From positions 930,001-994,000 of the forward strand of contig NZ_JAFEJA010000001.1 in NCBI RefSeq assembly GCF_016919245.1: a stretch of 64,000 nt of DNA, written 5' to 3'. The position numbers were made by a program, and so were the translations under genes. Origin of the DNA: Streptomyces zhihengii. Lineage in GTDB: Bacteria; Actinomycetota; Actinomycetes; Streptomycetales; Streptomycetaceae. This document shows positions 26,498-35,500 of this stretch, in pieces. Within the stretch, counting starts at the first letter, position 1, and every line of letters begins with the position of its first letter. The notes under the pieces were generated by a model. That model had not been told where the DNA came from. It saw only the letters and a list, made by a program, of their open reading frames with translations, and did no database searches.

Positions 26498-29400
26498 CTA
26501 GGCGTCGCTCATCTCGACGTCGGAGGCGTACTCGCCGAGCGGGACCATGCGGTAGGTGTCGGGGTCGCGCCAGTGGAACTGGCCGTCGGAGTCGTCCCGG
26601 TAGAGCGTCTGCCCCCGGTGGACGACGAGGGTGTAGCCGGAGACGCCCGGGTACGCGAAGCTGTGCGACGGCCCCGCCTCGGCGGTGCCGGACGCCGAGC
26701 CGCCCTGCTGCTGGTAGGCGAAGGCGGGGGCCGGGGCCGCCTGTCCGTCGTCGGAGGCGTAGTCGTCGGCGTACTCGTAGTCCATGCCGCCGTCGTCCCC
26801 GCCGTACTCATCCTGGTAGTCGGCGTAGTCGCCGTAGTCGGCCTGGGAGCCGGCGTAGTCGTCCTGGTCCGCGTAGTCCATGACGTCGCCGCCCTGGTAC
26901 TCCGAGGCGCCGTCGTCCACCGTGGTCGCTGCCACGCTCGCGGTGTCACCGGCCACGGAGGCCGTGTCGGAACCGGACTCGGACGCGGTGTCGCTGTCGG
27001 GCTCCGCCGCCTGTGCCGGACGCCGCTCCGAGACGAAGCGGCGGAGCGTCCGTTCCGCGATGTGCAGACGGTGGCTCATCGTGGACACGGTGTACGTCGC
27101 GCCGAGGTCGGCCACGAGCTGCGCGAGCGCCGGCGACATCAGGGAGGTCTTGAGGTTGCCGGGCTTGGACTTCGCGTCCTCCACGCGCCACTGCTTGTAG
27201 AAGTCGCTCGTGTTCCGCTCGGCCTTCATCAGGGCCTCGATCTTCTTCCAGCCCTTCGACTTGCGCTTCATCTCCCGGCCGGTCTTGCGGGTCGGCTTCT
27301 TGGACGCGGACTTCGGCTTCTCGGCGTACTTCCCCTTGTCCGGCCGGCGCACCACGGGGTCGCCCGCCTTGCGGTTGTCGCGGCGCTCATGGCCGGTGGT
27401 GCCCTTGACCAGACGCGACACGGCGGCGTGGACGGCCTCGGCGCTCCGCTCCGTCTCCACCCCGCGGATGATCTCGACCAGTTCGGCGCGGCTCGCCTTC
27501 TTGTCCTTCTCCCACTTCCGGTAGACCTTGGCCTGCTCCTCGGGCCCGTCGTGGAGCCAGCTGTTCTGGATCTCCGTCCAGCCCGCCGCGTCGACGATCC
27601 GCGTGGCGCGCGCACGGGACTTGCCCTTCGAGGCGTCGTCGATCTTGGTGCCCTTGCCGACCTTCGCGCCACCGGTGCCGCCCGCGTAGCCGAGGTCGAG
27701 TTCCCGCTCGTAGGACGTGTAGACCGGAAGACCGGTCTCCTCGTCGAAGCCCGTCTCGACGTCGCTCGTGGAAGGGCTCCGGTAGTTGCGCCGCGCGGCG
27801 GCGGAGGCGTGTTCGAGGCTCTCGGGGCCGTTGCGCTCGTAGGCGTGCTCCGGCGGCTCGGTGCGGGACATGGCCGGGGTGCTCGGCAGCTCCCGGGCGA
27901 GGCGCAGCATCGTCTCCCGGAACTTCGGGTCCTTCACCACGTGGTCCTGGTGCTTGTACAGGTTCTCCAGGGACTCCCAGTAGTAGAAGCCCGGGTTGGG
28001 GTCGTAGTCCATGGTGCTGAAGCCGAGTTCGTTGCGGTAGTAGTCGAGCGCGGCCGTACAGCACAGGCAGCCGCGGTAGCGGCCCATGACGGCGTGCGGC
28101 GACCCCTTGGTCTCCTCGCCGGTGATGCCGGACGTGCGCAGCGCCAGCAGCAGCTTCTGCTCCGCGTGCATCAGCCCCTTCTCCGCCGGGACCTTGACGA
28201 AGAACACCGCGCCCTCGTACTGCTTGCCCGTCAGCATGAGGTGCAGCCGCGGGTCGTCGACGTCGATCACCGTCACCGGCTTGCCCCGGCGCTCGCGCAG
28301 GGCGTCGGCCACGGCGTCGTCGCGCTGGCCGGCCAGCATCGCCTGCGTCTTGACGTCGGCGCGGTTCAGCCGGTTCCGGTACTCGTCGGCGTCGGAGGCC
28401 GGCAGACCGCTCACCCGGCCCGCGTCGCTCTGGTGCGTGCCCACCAGGGAGGGGTAGGTGTCACGGGAGCCGTTGGTCTCGAAAGGCTTCAGCAGGTCCA
28501 TGGACTCGTTGAAGTTGGAGGCGAAGAGCAGCCGGTTGTTGATCAGCATGCCCTGGACCTCGCGCTCGTTGACGGCCTTCTTCCCCGTCTGCTCGCGCCG
28601 GGCCTGGATGGCGTCGTACACCAGGAAGCTCTGGTGGGAGAGCGCCTGGGAGGTGCGGTCGTCCGCCATGGAGCGGGCGTAGCGCATCCTCACCTCCTCC
28701 GGTGCGGTGCCCTGGCGTCCGCCTCCGTAGGCGTAGTCCCACTCCTGCTTGACCTCCTCGTCGATGCCCTTGGCGATCTGGCGAGCGGACTTCTCCTTGA
28801 CCTTGCCTGCGCTCCGGCCGCTGCCGCCCGCGCGCTGCACGGCGGCGGGGCCGTCGTCAGCGCCGGAGCGGACCGACCGCTGGGCGGCGACGGACGGGGC
28901 GGTGGTCGCCCCCGCCTCGAAGGCGTCGCCGTCGGCCACCGCCGACACCTCCGACGCCTGGCGCGGATCGGTGACGGTGACACCGGCGCCGTTGTCGTTG
29001 CCGGTCTCGCGGACGCCGCGGAGGTTCTTGTCCAGGTGGCTGGCCTCGTGGGCGAGGATCCTCGTGTTCCCGACGGCCGACGGGCCGAGGAAGATGTGGT
29101 TGCCGACGGTCATGGCCTCCGCGCCCAGCGCGGCGGTGGCGCGCTGCGCCGTGGGGTTGTCGTGGACGCGGCCCTCGGAGAGTCCGTCGTTGCGGTAGAA
29201 CGCCTTCGCCCGGTCGAGGAACGGTTCCGGCAGGGTGCGGCTCGGCGTCGACATGGCGGCGTCGATGAGGCCGCGCTGGCCCTGCGGACCGGTGTCCTCG
29301 GCGCCCCCGTGACCGCAGCCGGCCCCGTGCCGGTGCGGCTCGGCGGCGGCGTCGGCGGAACGGGCGACGGTGGTCCCGTGCCCGCAGCCGGGCCCGTGCA

Positions 29401-29560
29401 GGTGCCGTTCCGCTTCGACGGCACGGGCGACGGCCGCGTTCCCCGCCGACCGCTGGAGCGCGAGCATCCGCCGGACCGGGTCCGGCGCGCCCGGCGTCAC
29501 CGCACGACGGGGCGGCTGCCTCTCGTCGGACGGCTGCTTCCCCGCTCCGCGCTCCCGCAC
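26498..29560 (-). CDS. DUF4157 (eCIS core) cargo protein with deaminase-like domain, putative effector (1020 aa)
   Basis: The GTG start has GGAGGGAG 6 bases away. The order along the chain is as follows. LALQRSAGNAAVARA (34-48) is the N-terminal motif common in eCIS cargo. Two HGxGCGHG elements lie at 55-62 and 78-85. The DUF4157 metal-site motif HEASH is at 171-175. A central domain has HAE at 465-467 and CLCC at 498-501, the spacing of zinc-dependent nucleic-acid or nucleotide deaminases. A Lys-rich segment (735-775), a possible HTH (812-843) and a Tyr/Asp-rich acidic tract (885-938) follow. It is divergent from the sheath operon. Cargo status follows from family knowledge of DUF4157; the deaminase call is inference from motif pattern. 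Confidence 0.8.
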   Translation of the reverse strand: MRERGAGKQPSDERQPPRRAVTPGAPDPVRRMLALQRSAGNAAVARAVEAERHLHGPGCGHGTTVARSADAAAEPHRHGAGCGHGGAEDTGPQGQRGLIDAAMSTPSRTLPEPFLDRAKAFYRNDGLSEGRVHDNPTAQRATAALGAEAMTVGNHIFLGPSAVGNTRILAHEASHLDKNLRGVRETGNDNGAGVTVTDPRQASEVSAVADGDAFEAGATTAPSVAAQRSVRSGADDGPAAVQRAGGSGRSAGKVKEKSARQIAKGIDEEVKQEWDYAYGGGRQGTAPEEVRMRYARSMADDRTSQALSHQSFLVYDAIQARREQTGKKAVNEREVQGMLINNRLLFASNFNESMDLLKPFETNGSRDTYPSLVGTHQSDAGRVSGLPASDADEYRNRLNRADVKTQAMLAGQRDDAVADALRERRGKPVTVIDVDDPRLHLMLTGKQYEGAVFFVKVPAEKGLMHAEQKLLLALRTSGITGEETKGSPHAVMGRYRGCLCCTAALDYYRNELGFSTMDYDPNPGFYYWESLENLYKHQDHVVKDPKFRETMLRLARELPSTPAMSRTEPPEHAYERNGPESLEHASAAARRNYRSPSTSDVETGFDEETGLPVYTSYERELDLGYAGGTGGAKVGKGTKIDDASKGKSRARATRIVDAAGWTEIQNSWLHDGPEEQAKVYRKWEKDKKASRAELVEIIRGVETERSAEAVHAAVSRLVKGTTGHERRDNRKAGDPVVRRPDKGKYAEKPKSASKKPTRKTGREMKRKSKGWKKIEALMKAERNTSDFYKQWRVEDAKSKPGNLKTSLMSPALAQLVADLGATYTVSTMSHRLHIAERTLRRFVSERRPAQAAEPDSDTASESGSDTASVAGDTASVAATTVDDGASEYQGGDVMDYADQDDYAGSQADYGDYADYQDEYGGDDGGMDYEYADDYASDDGQAAPAPAFAYQQQGGSASGTAEAGPSHSFAYPGVSGYTLVVHRGQTLYRDDSDGQFHWRDPDTYRMVPLGEYASDVEMSDA

Positions 29561-29693
29561 GACGCTCCCTCCACCACCGGACACCGATCCTTCAGCAGTA
29601 CCGGGTCCGCGCGCATGCCGGCAGGGCCGCGGGGGCAGCATCGGGGGCAGAGGCTCCGGCCGCCCCCCTCCCGCGGCGCCTCCCGGCGGCCAC

Positions 29694-29727
29694 CTGCCCC
29701 AACGGGCAGGACCGGGGGCAACCCCGG
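29694..29727 (+). promoter_or_regulatory. Two short hairpins in the leader upstream of the sheath gene
   Basis: CTGCCC/GGGCAG (29694-29709) and CCGGGG/CCCCGG (29712-29727), each with a 4-base loop, lie about 95-125 bases before the sheath start in the 260-base gap between cargo and sheath genes. They may influence leader RNA structure. Function is unproven and the GC content makes chance pairing likely. Confidence 0.3.
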
Positions 29728-29820
29728 TGCCCCCGTACCGGCACCGGAGGACGTTTCGGCGGCGCAACGCGCGCGCGAGGGTGAGGACGTCTTGTCTCGC
29801 ACCCCCGAGGAGAGCAGAGC

Positions 29821-31419
29821 ATGCCGTCGTACCTGTCGCCCGGCGTCTACGTCGAGGAGGTTGCCAGCGGCTCGCGCCCGATCGAGGGGGTCGGCACGTC
29901 GGTGGCCGCCTTCGTCGGTCTCGCCCCGAGCGGGCCGCTGAACGAGCCCACACTGGTGACCAACTGGACGCAGTACGTCGCGGCCTTCGGTGACTTCAGC
30001 GACGGCTACTACCTCGCGCACTCCGTGTACGGGTTCTTCAACAACGGCGGTTCGGCGGCGTACGTCGTCCGGGTCGGCGGCTCCGCCGAGGACGCCGCCG
30101 GGAACGGCCAGGAGTCCGCGCGGTCCGCCGTGACGGGCGGCGCCCGCCAGGCCGCGCTGCCCGCCGCCGAGCCCCGGCAGCTCGGCACCTTCGCCGTGAC
30201 GGCGACGGGCGAGGGCGGCGGCGCGCTGTCCGTCGAGGTCGCCGACGCCGAGGGCGAGGGCCCCGCGGAGCGCTTCAAGCTGATCGTCAAGGACGGCGAC
30301 AAGCCGGTCGAGACCTTCGACGTGACGGCGAAGAAGGGCAGCCGCGCCTATGTCGTCACCCAGGTCAAGGAGCGTTCCAAGCTCATCTCCGTGACGGAGG
30401 CCGCGCCGTCCGCGCAGCTCGCCCGCCCGGACAACCAGACCGTGGCACTGCCCGCGCCGCCCCCGGCCGCCGACAACGCGCCGGCCGCCGTCCCGGGCGG
30501 GGCCTCGCACCCCGGCCCGGCGCAGTACCTCGGCGACTCCGCGGACCGTACGGGCTTCGGCGGTCTGGAGGCCGTGGACGAGATCTCCATGGTCGCCGTG
30601 CCCGACCTGATGGCCGCCTACCAGCGCGGCACCATCGACCTGGAGGCCGTGAAGGCCGTCCAGCTCGGCCTGATCGCCCACTGCGAGCTGATGGGCGACC
30701 GCGTCGCCATCATCGACCCGCCGCCCGGCCTCAACGCCCGCGACATCCGGGTCTGGCGCCAGGAGACGGCCGGCTACGACTCCAAGTACGCGGCCCTGTA
30801 CTACCCCTGGATCAAGTCCTTCGACCCGGCGACCGGACAGACCAGGATGGTCCCGCCGAGCGGCCACGTCGCCGGAATCTGGGCCCGCAACGACACCGAG
30901 CGGGGCGTGCACAAGGCCCCCGCCAACGAGGTCGTCCGCGGCGCGGTCGACCTGGAGCTCCAGATCACCCGCGGCGAGCAGGACCTGCTCAACCCGATCG
31001 GCGTCAACTGCATCCGCGCCTTCCCCGGCCGCGGCATCCGCGTCTGGGGAGCCCGCACCCTCTCCTCCGACCCGGCCTGGCGCTACCTGAACATCCGCCG
31101 GTACTTCAACTACCTGGAGGAGTCGATCCTGATCGGCACCCAGTGGGTGGTCTTCGAGCCGAACGACCACAACCTCTGGGCGCGCATCCGCCGCAACCTC
31201 TCGGCCTTCCTGGTCAACGAGTGGCGCAGCGGCGCCCTGTTCGGGCAGAGCCCCGAGCAGGCCTATTACGTCAAGTGCGACGAGGAGACCAACCCGCCGG
31301 AGTCGGTCGACCTCGGCCGGGTCATCTGCGAGATCGGCATCGCGCCGGTCAAGCCCGCCGAGTTCGTGATCTTCCGGCTGGCCCAGTTCTCCAGCGGCAA
31401 CGGGGAGCTGGAGGAGTAA
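29821..31419 (+). CDS. cis2: CIS contractile sheath protein (Cis2-like, 532 aa)
   Basis: Typical phage-tail-sheath N-terminus MPSYLSPGVYVEEVASGSRPIEGVGTS and FVGLAPSGP, an inserted domain (about 100-240), then the conserved C-terminal part with GINCIRAFPGRGIRVWGARTL, YLNIRRYFNYLEESI and WVVFEPND. The ATG has GAGGAGAG upstream. It forms the outer contractile cylinder. It is the first gene of the long rightward structural operon that ends at the cisA-like gene. Confidence 0.97.
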   Translation: MPSYLSPGVYVEEVASGSRPIEGVGTSVAAFVGLAPSGPLNEPTLVTNWTQYVAAFGDFSDGYYLAHSVYGFFNNGGSAAYVVRVGGSAEDAAGNGQESARSAVTGGARQAALPAAEPRQLGTFAVTATGEGGGALSVEVADAEGEGPAERFKLIVKDGDKPVETFDVTAKKGSRAYVVTQVKERSKLISVTEAAPSAQLARPDNQTVALPAPPPAADNAPAAVPGGASHPGPAQYLGDSADRTGFGGLEAVDEISMVAVPDLMAAYQRGTIDLEAVKAVQLGLIAHCELMGDRVAIIDPPPGLNARDIRVWRQETAGYDSKYAALYYPWIKSFDPATGQTRMVPPSGHVAGIWARNDTERGVHKAPANEVVRGAVDLELQITRGEQDLLNPIGVNCIRAFPGRGIRVWGARTLSSDPAWRYLNIRRYFNYLEESILIGTQWVVFEPNDHNLWARIRRNLSAFLVNEWRSGALFGQSPEQAYYVKCDEETNPPESVDLGRVICEIGIAPVKPAEFVIFRLAQFSSGNGELEE

Positions 31420-31491
31420 GCGGACGCGGAGCACGCCTCCGTCCGCGCACCGCCTCCGTGCACCTCCCTCTCTCTCAAGGACAGCGAACAC

Positions 31492-31935
31492 ATGAGCCTT
31501 CAGCCGGGTGACGCCCTCACGTCACACAACTTCGGCCTCCAGATCGACGGTGTGATGGTCGAGTACCTCGCCGAAGTCAGCGGTCTCACCCTCGAACAGG
31601 ACGTCATCACCTACCAGCAGAACAGCGCCCAGGGCAGGGCCGAGGTCGCGCTGCTGCCGGGTGTGCAGAAGAACGGCCAGTGCACCGTCGTGCGCGGTAT
31701 GACGCAGTCGGCCTCGTTCACCCAGTGGATCAACGACTCGATCCGCGGCCAGATGAGCACGGCCCGCAAGAACGCGTCCATCATCGTGATGGACTTCCAG
31801 GACAACCCGGTGAAGCGCTACAACCTGCGCAACGCCTGGTGCAGCAAGATCGACACGAGCACGGTGAAGGCCGGCGAGGCCTCGGCCCTGACCGAGACCG
31901 TCACCATCGTGTTCGAAGAACTGGTCATCGAGTAA
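31492..31935 (+). CDS. cis1: CIS inner tube protein (Cis1-like, 147 aa)
   Basis: A short gp19/Hcp-fold tube protein: HNFGLQIDGVMVEYLAEVSGL at the N-terminus and LRNAWCSKIDTSTVKAGEASALTETVTIVFEELV at the end, matching the T4 gp19-like family. Length of about 147 aa is usual. It stacks as rings inside the sheath. It follows the sheath gene by 72 bases, and its TAA overlaps the ATG of the next gene by one base. Confidence 0.95.
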   Translation: MSLQPGDALTSHNFGLQIDGVMVEYLAEVSGLTLEQDVITYQQNSAQGRAEVALLPGVQKNGQCTVVRGMTQSASFTQWINDSIRGQMSTARKNASIIVMDFQDNPVKRYNLRNAWCSKIDTSTVKAGEASALTETVTIVFEELVIE

Positions 31936-32435
31936 TGCGGCGTTCGGCTGCCAAGGCTCCGGCCGCCGCGGCATCGCAGACCGCGGCGGCGGGGGCGGAC
32001 TTTCCCCGGTCCGTCTCCGCCACCGCATCCGCCGGGCCGGCGGCGGACCCGGCGCCGCGGCAGTCGTTGCAGACCGAGTTCCCCTTCGAACTGCCGCGGG
32101 GGTACGTCGACGACGCGGGCACGGTCCACCGGGACGGGGTGATGCGCCTGTCGACCGCCCGGGACGAACTCGTCCCGCTGCGGGACGTGCGGGTGCAGGA
32201 GAACCCGGCCTATCTGTCGGTCGTGCTGCTCGGCCGGGTGATCACCCGGCTGGGCACGCTGACGATGGTGCACGACGGGGTCGTGGAGAACATGTTCGCG
32301 TCCGACCTGGCGTTCCTCCAGGACTTCTACCGGCAGATCAACGCGGAGGGCCACACCCGCGCGGCCGTGCAGTGCCCGCACTGCTCGGAGCCCTTCGAGG
32401 TGGAACTCGGCGGGAGCCGCCTGGGGGAATCGTGA
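31935..32435 (+). CDS. Tail-assembly (gp41-like) protein of the CIS cluster (166 aa)
   Basis: A disordered Ala-rich leader (first about 50 residues) precedes a conserved core: TEFPFELPRGYVDDAG, HRDGVMRLSTARDE, ENPAYLSVVLLGRVITRLGT. The C-terminus is a small CPHCSEPF zinc-ribbon-like end. The core resembles phage tail assembly proteins that stand between tube and tape-measure genes. The start ATG shares one base with the tube stop, and the stop overlaps the next GTG by 4 bases, so expression is tightly coupled. The role as a chaperone is inferred from gene order. Confidence 0.75.
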   Translation: MRRSAAKAPAAAASQTAAAGADFPRSVSATASAGPAADPAPRQSLQTEFPFELPRGYVDDAGTVHRDGVMRLSTARDELVPLRDVRVQENPAYLSVVLLGRVITRLGTLTMVHDGVVENMFASDLAFLQDFYRQINAEGHTRAAVQCPHCSEPFEVELGGSRLGES

Positions 32436-32590
32436 CGTACGCGACCGACCGGCTGCACGAGGAGATCGCGTACGTCGCCTACCACTTCCACTGGGGTCTG
32501 GACGCGATCCTGGACCTGGAGCACCAGGACCGGCGCCGGTACACCGAGCAGATCGCGTCCCTCGTGACGCGCGGCGCGACGGAGGGCTGA
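32432..32590 (+). CDS. DUF6760 family small protein (52 aa)
   Basis: GTG start overlapping the upstream stop (GTGA). The protein VTYATDRLHEEIAYVAYHFH continues with WGLDAILDLEHQDRRRYTEQ; it is entirely one compact helical unit. Proteins of this type are found in actinobacterial CIS and tail loci right after the tail-assembly-like gene. In phages this slot often holds a frameshift-linked chaperone partner. Function is unknown. It ends 3 bases before the next GTG start. Confidence 0.85.
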   Translation: MTYATDRLHEEIAYVAYHFHWGLDAILDLEHQDRRRYTEQIASLVTRGATEG

Positions 32591-32593
32591 GCG

Positions 32594-35500
32594 GTGGCAT
32601 TCCTGGACCGGCTTCGGGGACGTCGGGGCGGCGCGGCGGAGTCCGCGGGGGCGCCCACAGGGGCGTCGGAGGCGGCGGGTTCGCCGGATTCGGCGGGGTC
32701 GTTCGATTCGGCGGGGCCGGCGGCTACGTCGGCGACCGGGACGGGGACGGGGACGGCCGAGGTTGCGGCCGGTCCCGCGCCGGTGGTGGTGGCCGCGTGG
32801 AGCGGGCTGCCGCCGATCCAGCGGGCGACGGCCGACGGACCCACGGGCGTCGCGGACGCCGGCTTCGGCGGGCGGCTGCCGACCTGGCAGAACCCGTCGT
32901 TCAGCCGGGCTCCCTCCCCCGCGGTGCTGGACCCCGCCGCCGGGCTGCTGCCGGGCGCGCTCGCCGGCGCGTCCGGGTCGGCCGGGCCGGTGGGACCGGT
33001 CGGAGGGCTGGAGCGCCACGCGCCGAAGCTGCCGTCGGCCGCTCCCGCCCGCGGACCGGCCGCCCAGCGGACGCCCGTCGCGCCGCTCCGGGCGCTGCCC
33101 GTGGGGGCGCCCGCCTCCAGTGGGGCTCCCTCGGTGCGCACCGGAGCGCGGGCGGCGTCCGCCGCTCCGGCCGTGCAGCGCGCGCAGGCGAACGCTCGGG
33201 CCGCCGCGCCGGTCGCACCGGCCGTGTCTCCGGTGGCGCCCGTGGCGTCTCCGGCTGCGGCAACTCCGGCCGTGGGCACGGCGGGCCAAGGTGTCCGCGT
33301 GACTCCGGTGACGGCGGCTCCGGCCCCGGTCCGCCGGCCTCTGACCGAGGCCGCGCCGGCGCCGACAACCGTGCAGCGCCGCAGCCTGCCCACGGCCCGC
33401 CGGGCCCCGGGCCCGGTGCCGGGTGCTGAGGGGACATCGGGGGCGGGCGCCGCCTCGGGCTCAGGGCCGAGGTCGGCTCCCGTTTCGGGGTCGGCCTCCT
33501 CGGGCTCGGGGTCCGCTTCGGGCTCGGGGTCGGCCTCCTCGGGGTCAGCCTCCGTTGCGGGGTCGGCTTCGGGCTCGGCCTCGGCCTCGGCGTCGGGGTC
33601 GGCTTCGGCTTCGGCTTCGGCTTCGGCTTCGGCTTCGGGCGACGGTGACGCCGGTGGGCCGGGCGCCGCGCCCCGTGGTGGGCCGCCGGTGCAGCGCGCC
33701 GTCAACCCCGTGGCCGGCGAGGCCGCTCCGGGCGCCGCGCGCGGTGCGGCTCCGGACCTCCGCCCCGGGGCGGGCGACGGCGCGGGTCCACGCCGCCCCG
33801 TGCACGGTGAGGCTCCTCGTGCCGGTGCGCCGGTGCGGCGTACGGCACTTGGCGCGCCCGTGCGCGGCGTGACACAGCCGTCCGGCGACCGTGCCCCGAG
33901 TGCTCCGGTGGCCGGCGACCCCGTACAGCGGGCGGTGACCCAGCAGGGCGCACCGCCCGACTCCCGTGCGCCGCGGACGGACGGAGCCACGCGCCCGGAA
34001 GCGCCGCGCGGAGCGACGACGCCCGCATCCGGCACGACTCAGCCCGCGCGGCCCGTGCAGCCCGTGCAGCGGGCGGCGTCGGGCCCCGCCGCGTCCGCGC
34101 CCGGTACCTCCGGCACACGCCGGACGACCGCGCAGCGGGCCGCTTCCGACTCCCCCGCCGCGCGGCCCGGCCGCACGCCCTCGTCGCGCACCGGCAGCGA
34201 CGCGCCACAGCCCGGCACTCCGCAGGTGCAGCGCTCAGCCGCCGCCACGCCCGCGCCGCTCGCGGACCGTTCGCCCTCCGCACCCGGCGCGCCGCGGACA
34301 CCCACGTCACCCGCGGCACCCGCGGCACCCGTCCGGCGCGCCACGCCCGACTCCGGTGCGCAGCAGGCGCCTTCGGCACCCGGCGCGACCAGCGCGGCAC
34401 CCGGCGCGGCGCACCCCACGGGCCCCCGGTCTCCGGGGAGCCAGGGCGGGACGACCCCCGCGCCCGGGCCCGTCGCCCCGGTGCAGCGGGCCACGCCCCG
34501 GCAGTCCACGCCGCCCGTGGCCCCCGCGCGGCCCACCAGGACCACCGCCGCCCCCGACGCCGTACGCCCCGCCCAGCCCGCCGCACCCGTACCCGCTCCC
34601 GCGCCCCGGGCGGCCACCCCCGCCACGCGGCCCCCGGTGCAGCGGGCGACGCCCGGCTCCCGTACGCCCTCCGCCTCGCCACGGACCGACGCGCCCCGGC
34701 CGGACGGGGCGCCCGCACCCGGCACCCGCGGTGAGACGGCACCCCGGTCCGGCCCCGCCGCCCCCGTGCAGCGGACGACACCGGGCGGAGAGGCCGCGCC
34801 GGCCCCGCTCCCCGTCCAGCCCGCTGCCCGTCCGCACGCTCCCGCGCCCCAGAGCGGCACCCGCCACGCGAATCCCACGACCGGACCGGCCCCGGCGGCA
34901 CCACCCGCCACCCGCACGCCCGCACCCGCGTCCAGTTCGTCACCGTCCCCCGTGCAGCGCGCCGTGACACCCGGCACCCCGGCACCGGCCCGGTCCGGTC
35001 CTGTCCCGACCACGTCCGGCTCGACGCCGGTCCCCGTGAACGGGCCCACCGGCCCGCGGCCCACGCGGGCGGGCACACCGGACACGAGCGTGCCCCCGGT
35101 GCAGGGCGACTCCGCGCCGTCGACGCCGCCTCCCGTGCGGCGGGACGCCTCCGCTCCGCCCCAGGCGGCGCCCGTCCGGTCGGAGCAGCCGCGCACCGCG
35201 AGGGCGCACCCCACGGGCACCCCGTCCACCGGACCGACGGCCCCCGGGCCCGCCGCGAAGGCGCCGGTGCAGCGCGCGGTCGCCCCGGGGCGGCCCGGTC
35301 TCGGCGCTCCGACGTCCGGGCCCGCACCGACGCGTCCCGTCCGCTCCGACGGGACGGCTCCGACGCCACTCGCCCCTGCCCGGCCGCGCTCGCCGCTGGG
35401 TGCCCCGGTCGCGAACGGGCCCGGTGACACGGCCCCGTTCGCCCCGCCCCGGCAACCCGCCGCAGCCGGCCCCACGGACACCGCCCGCACCACCACACCC

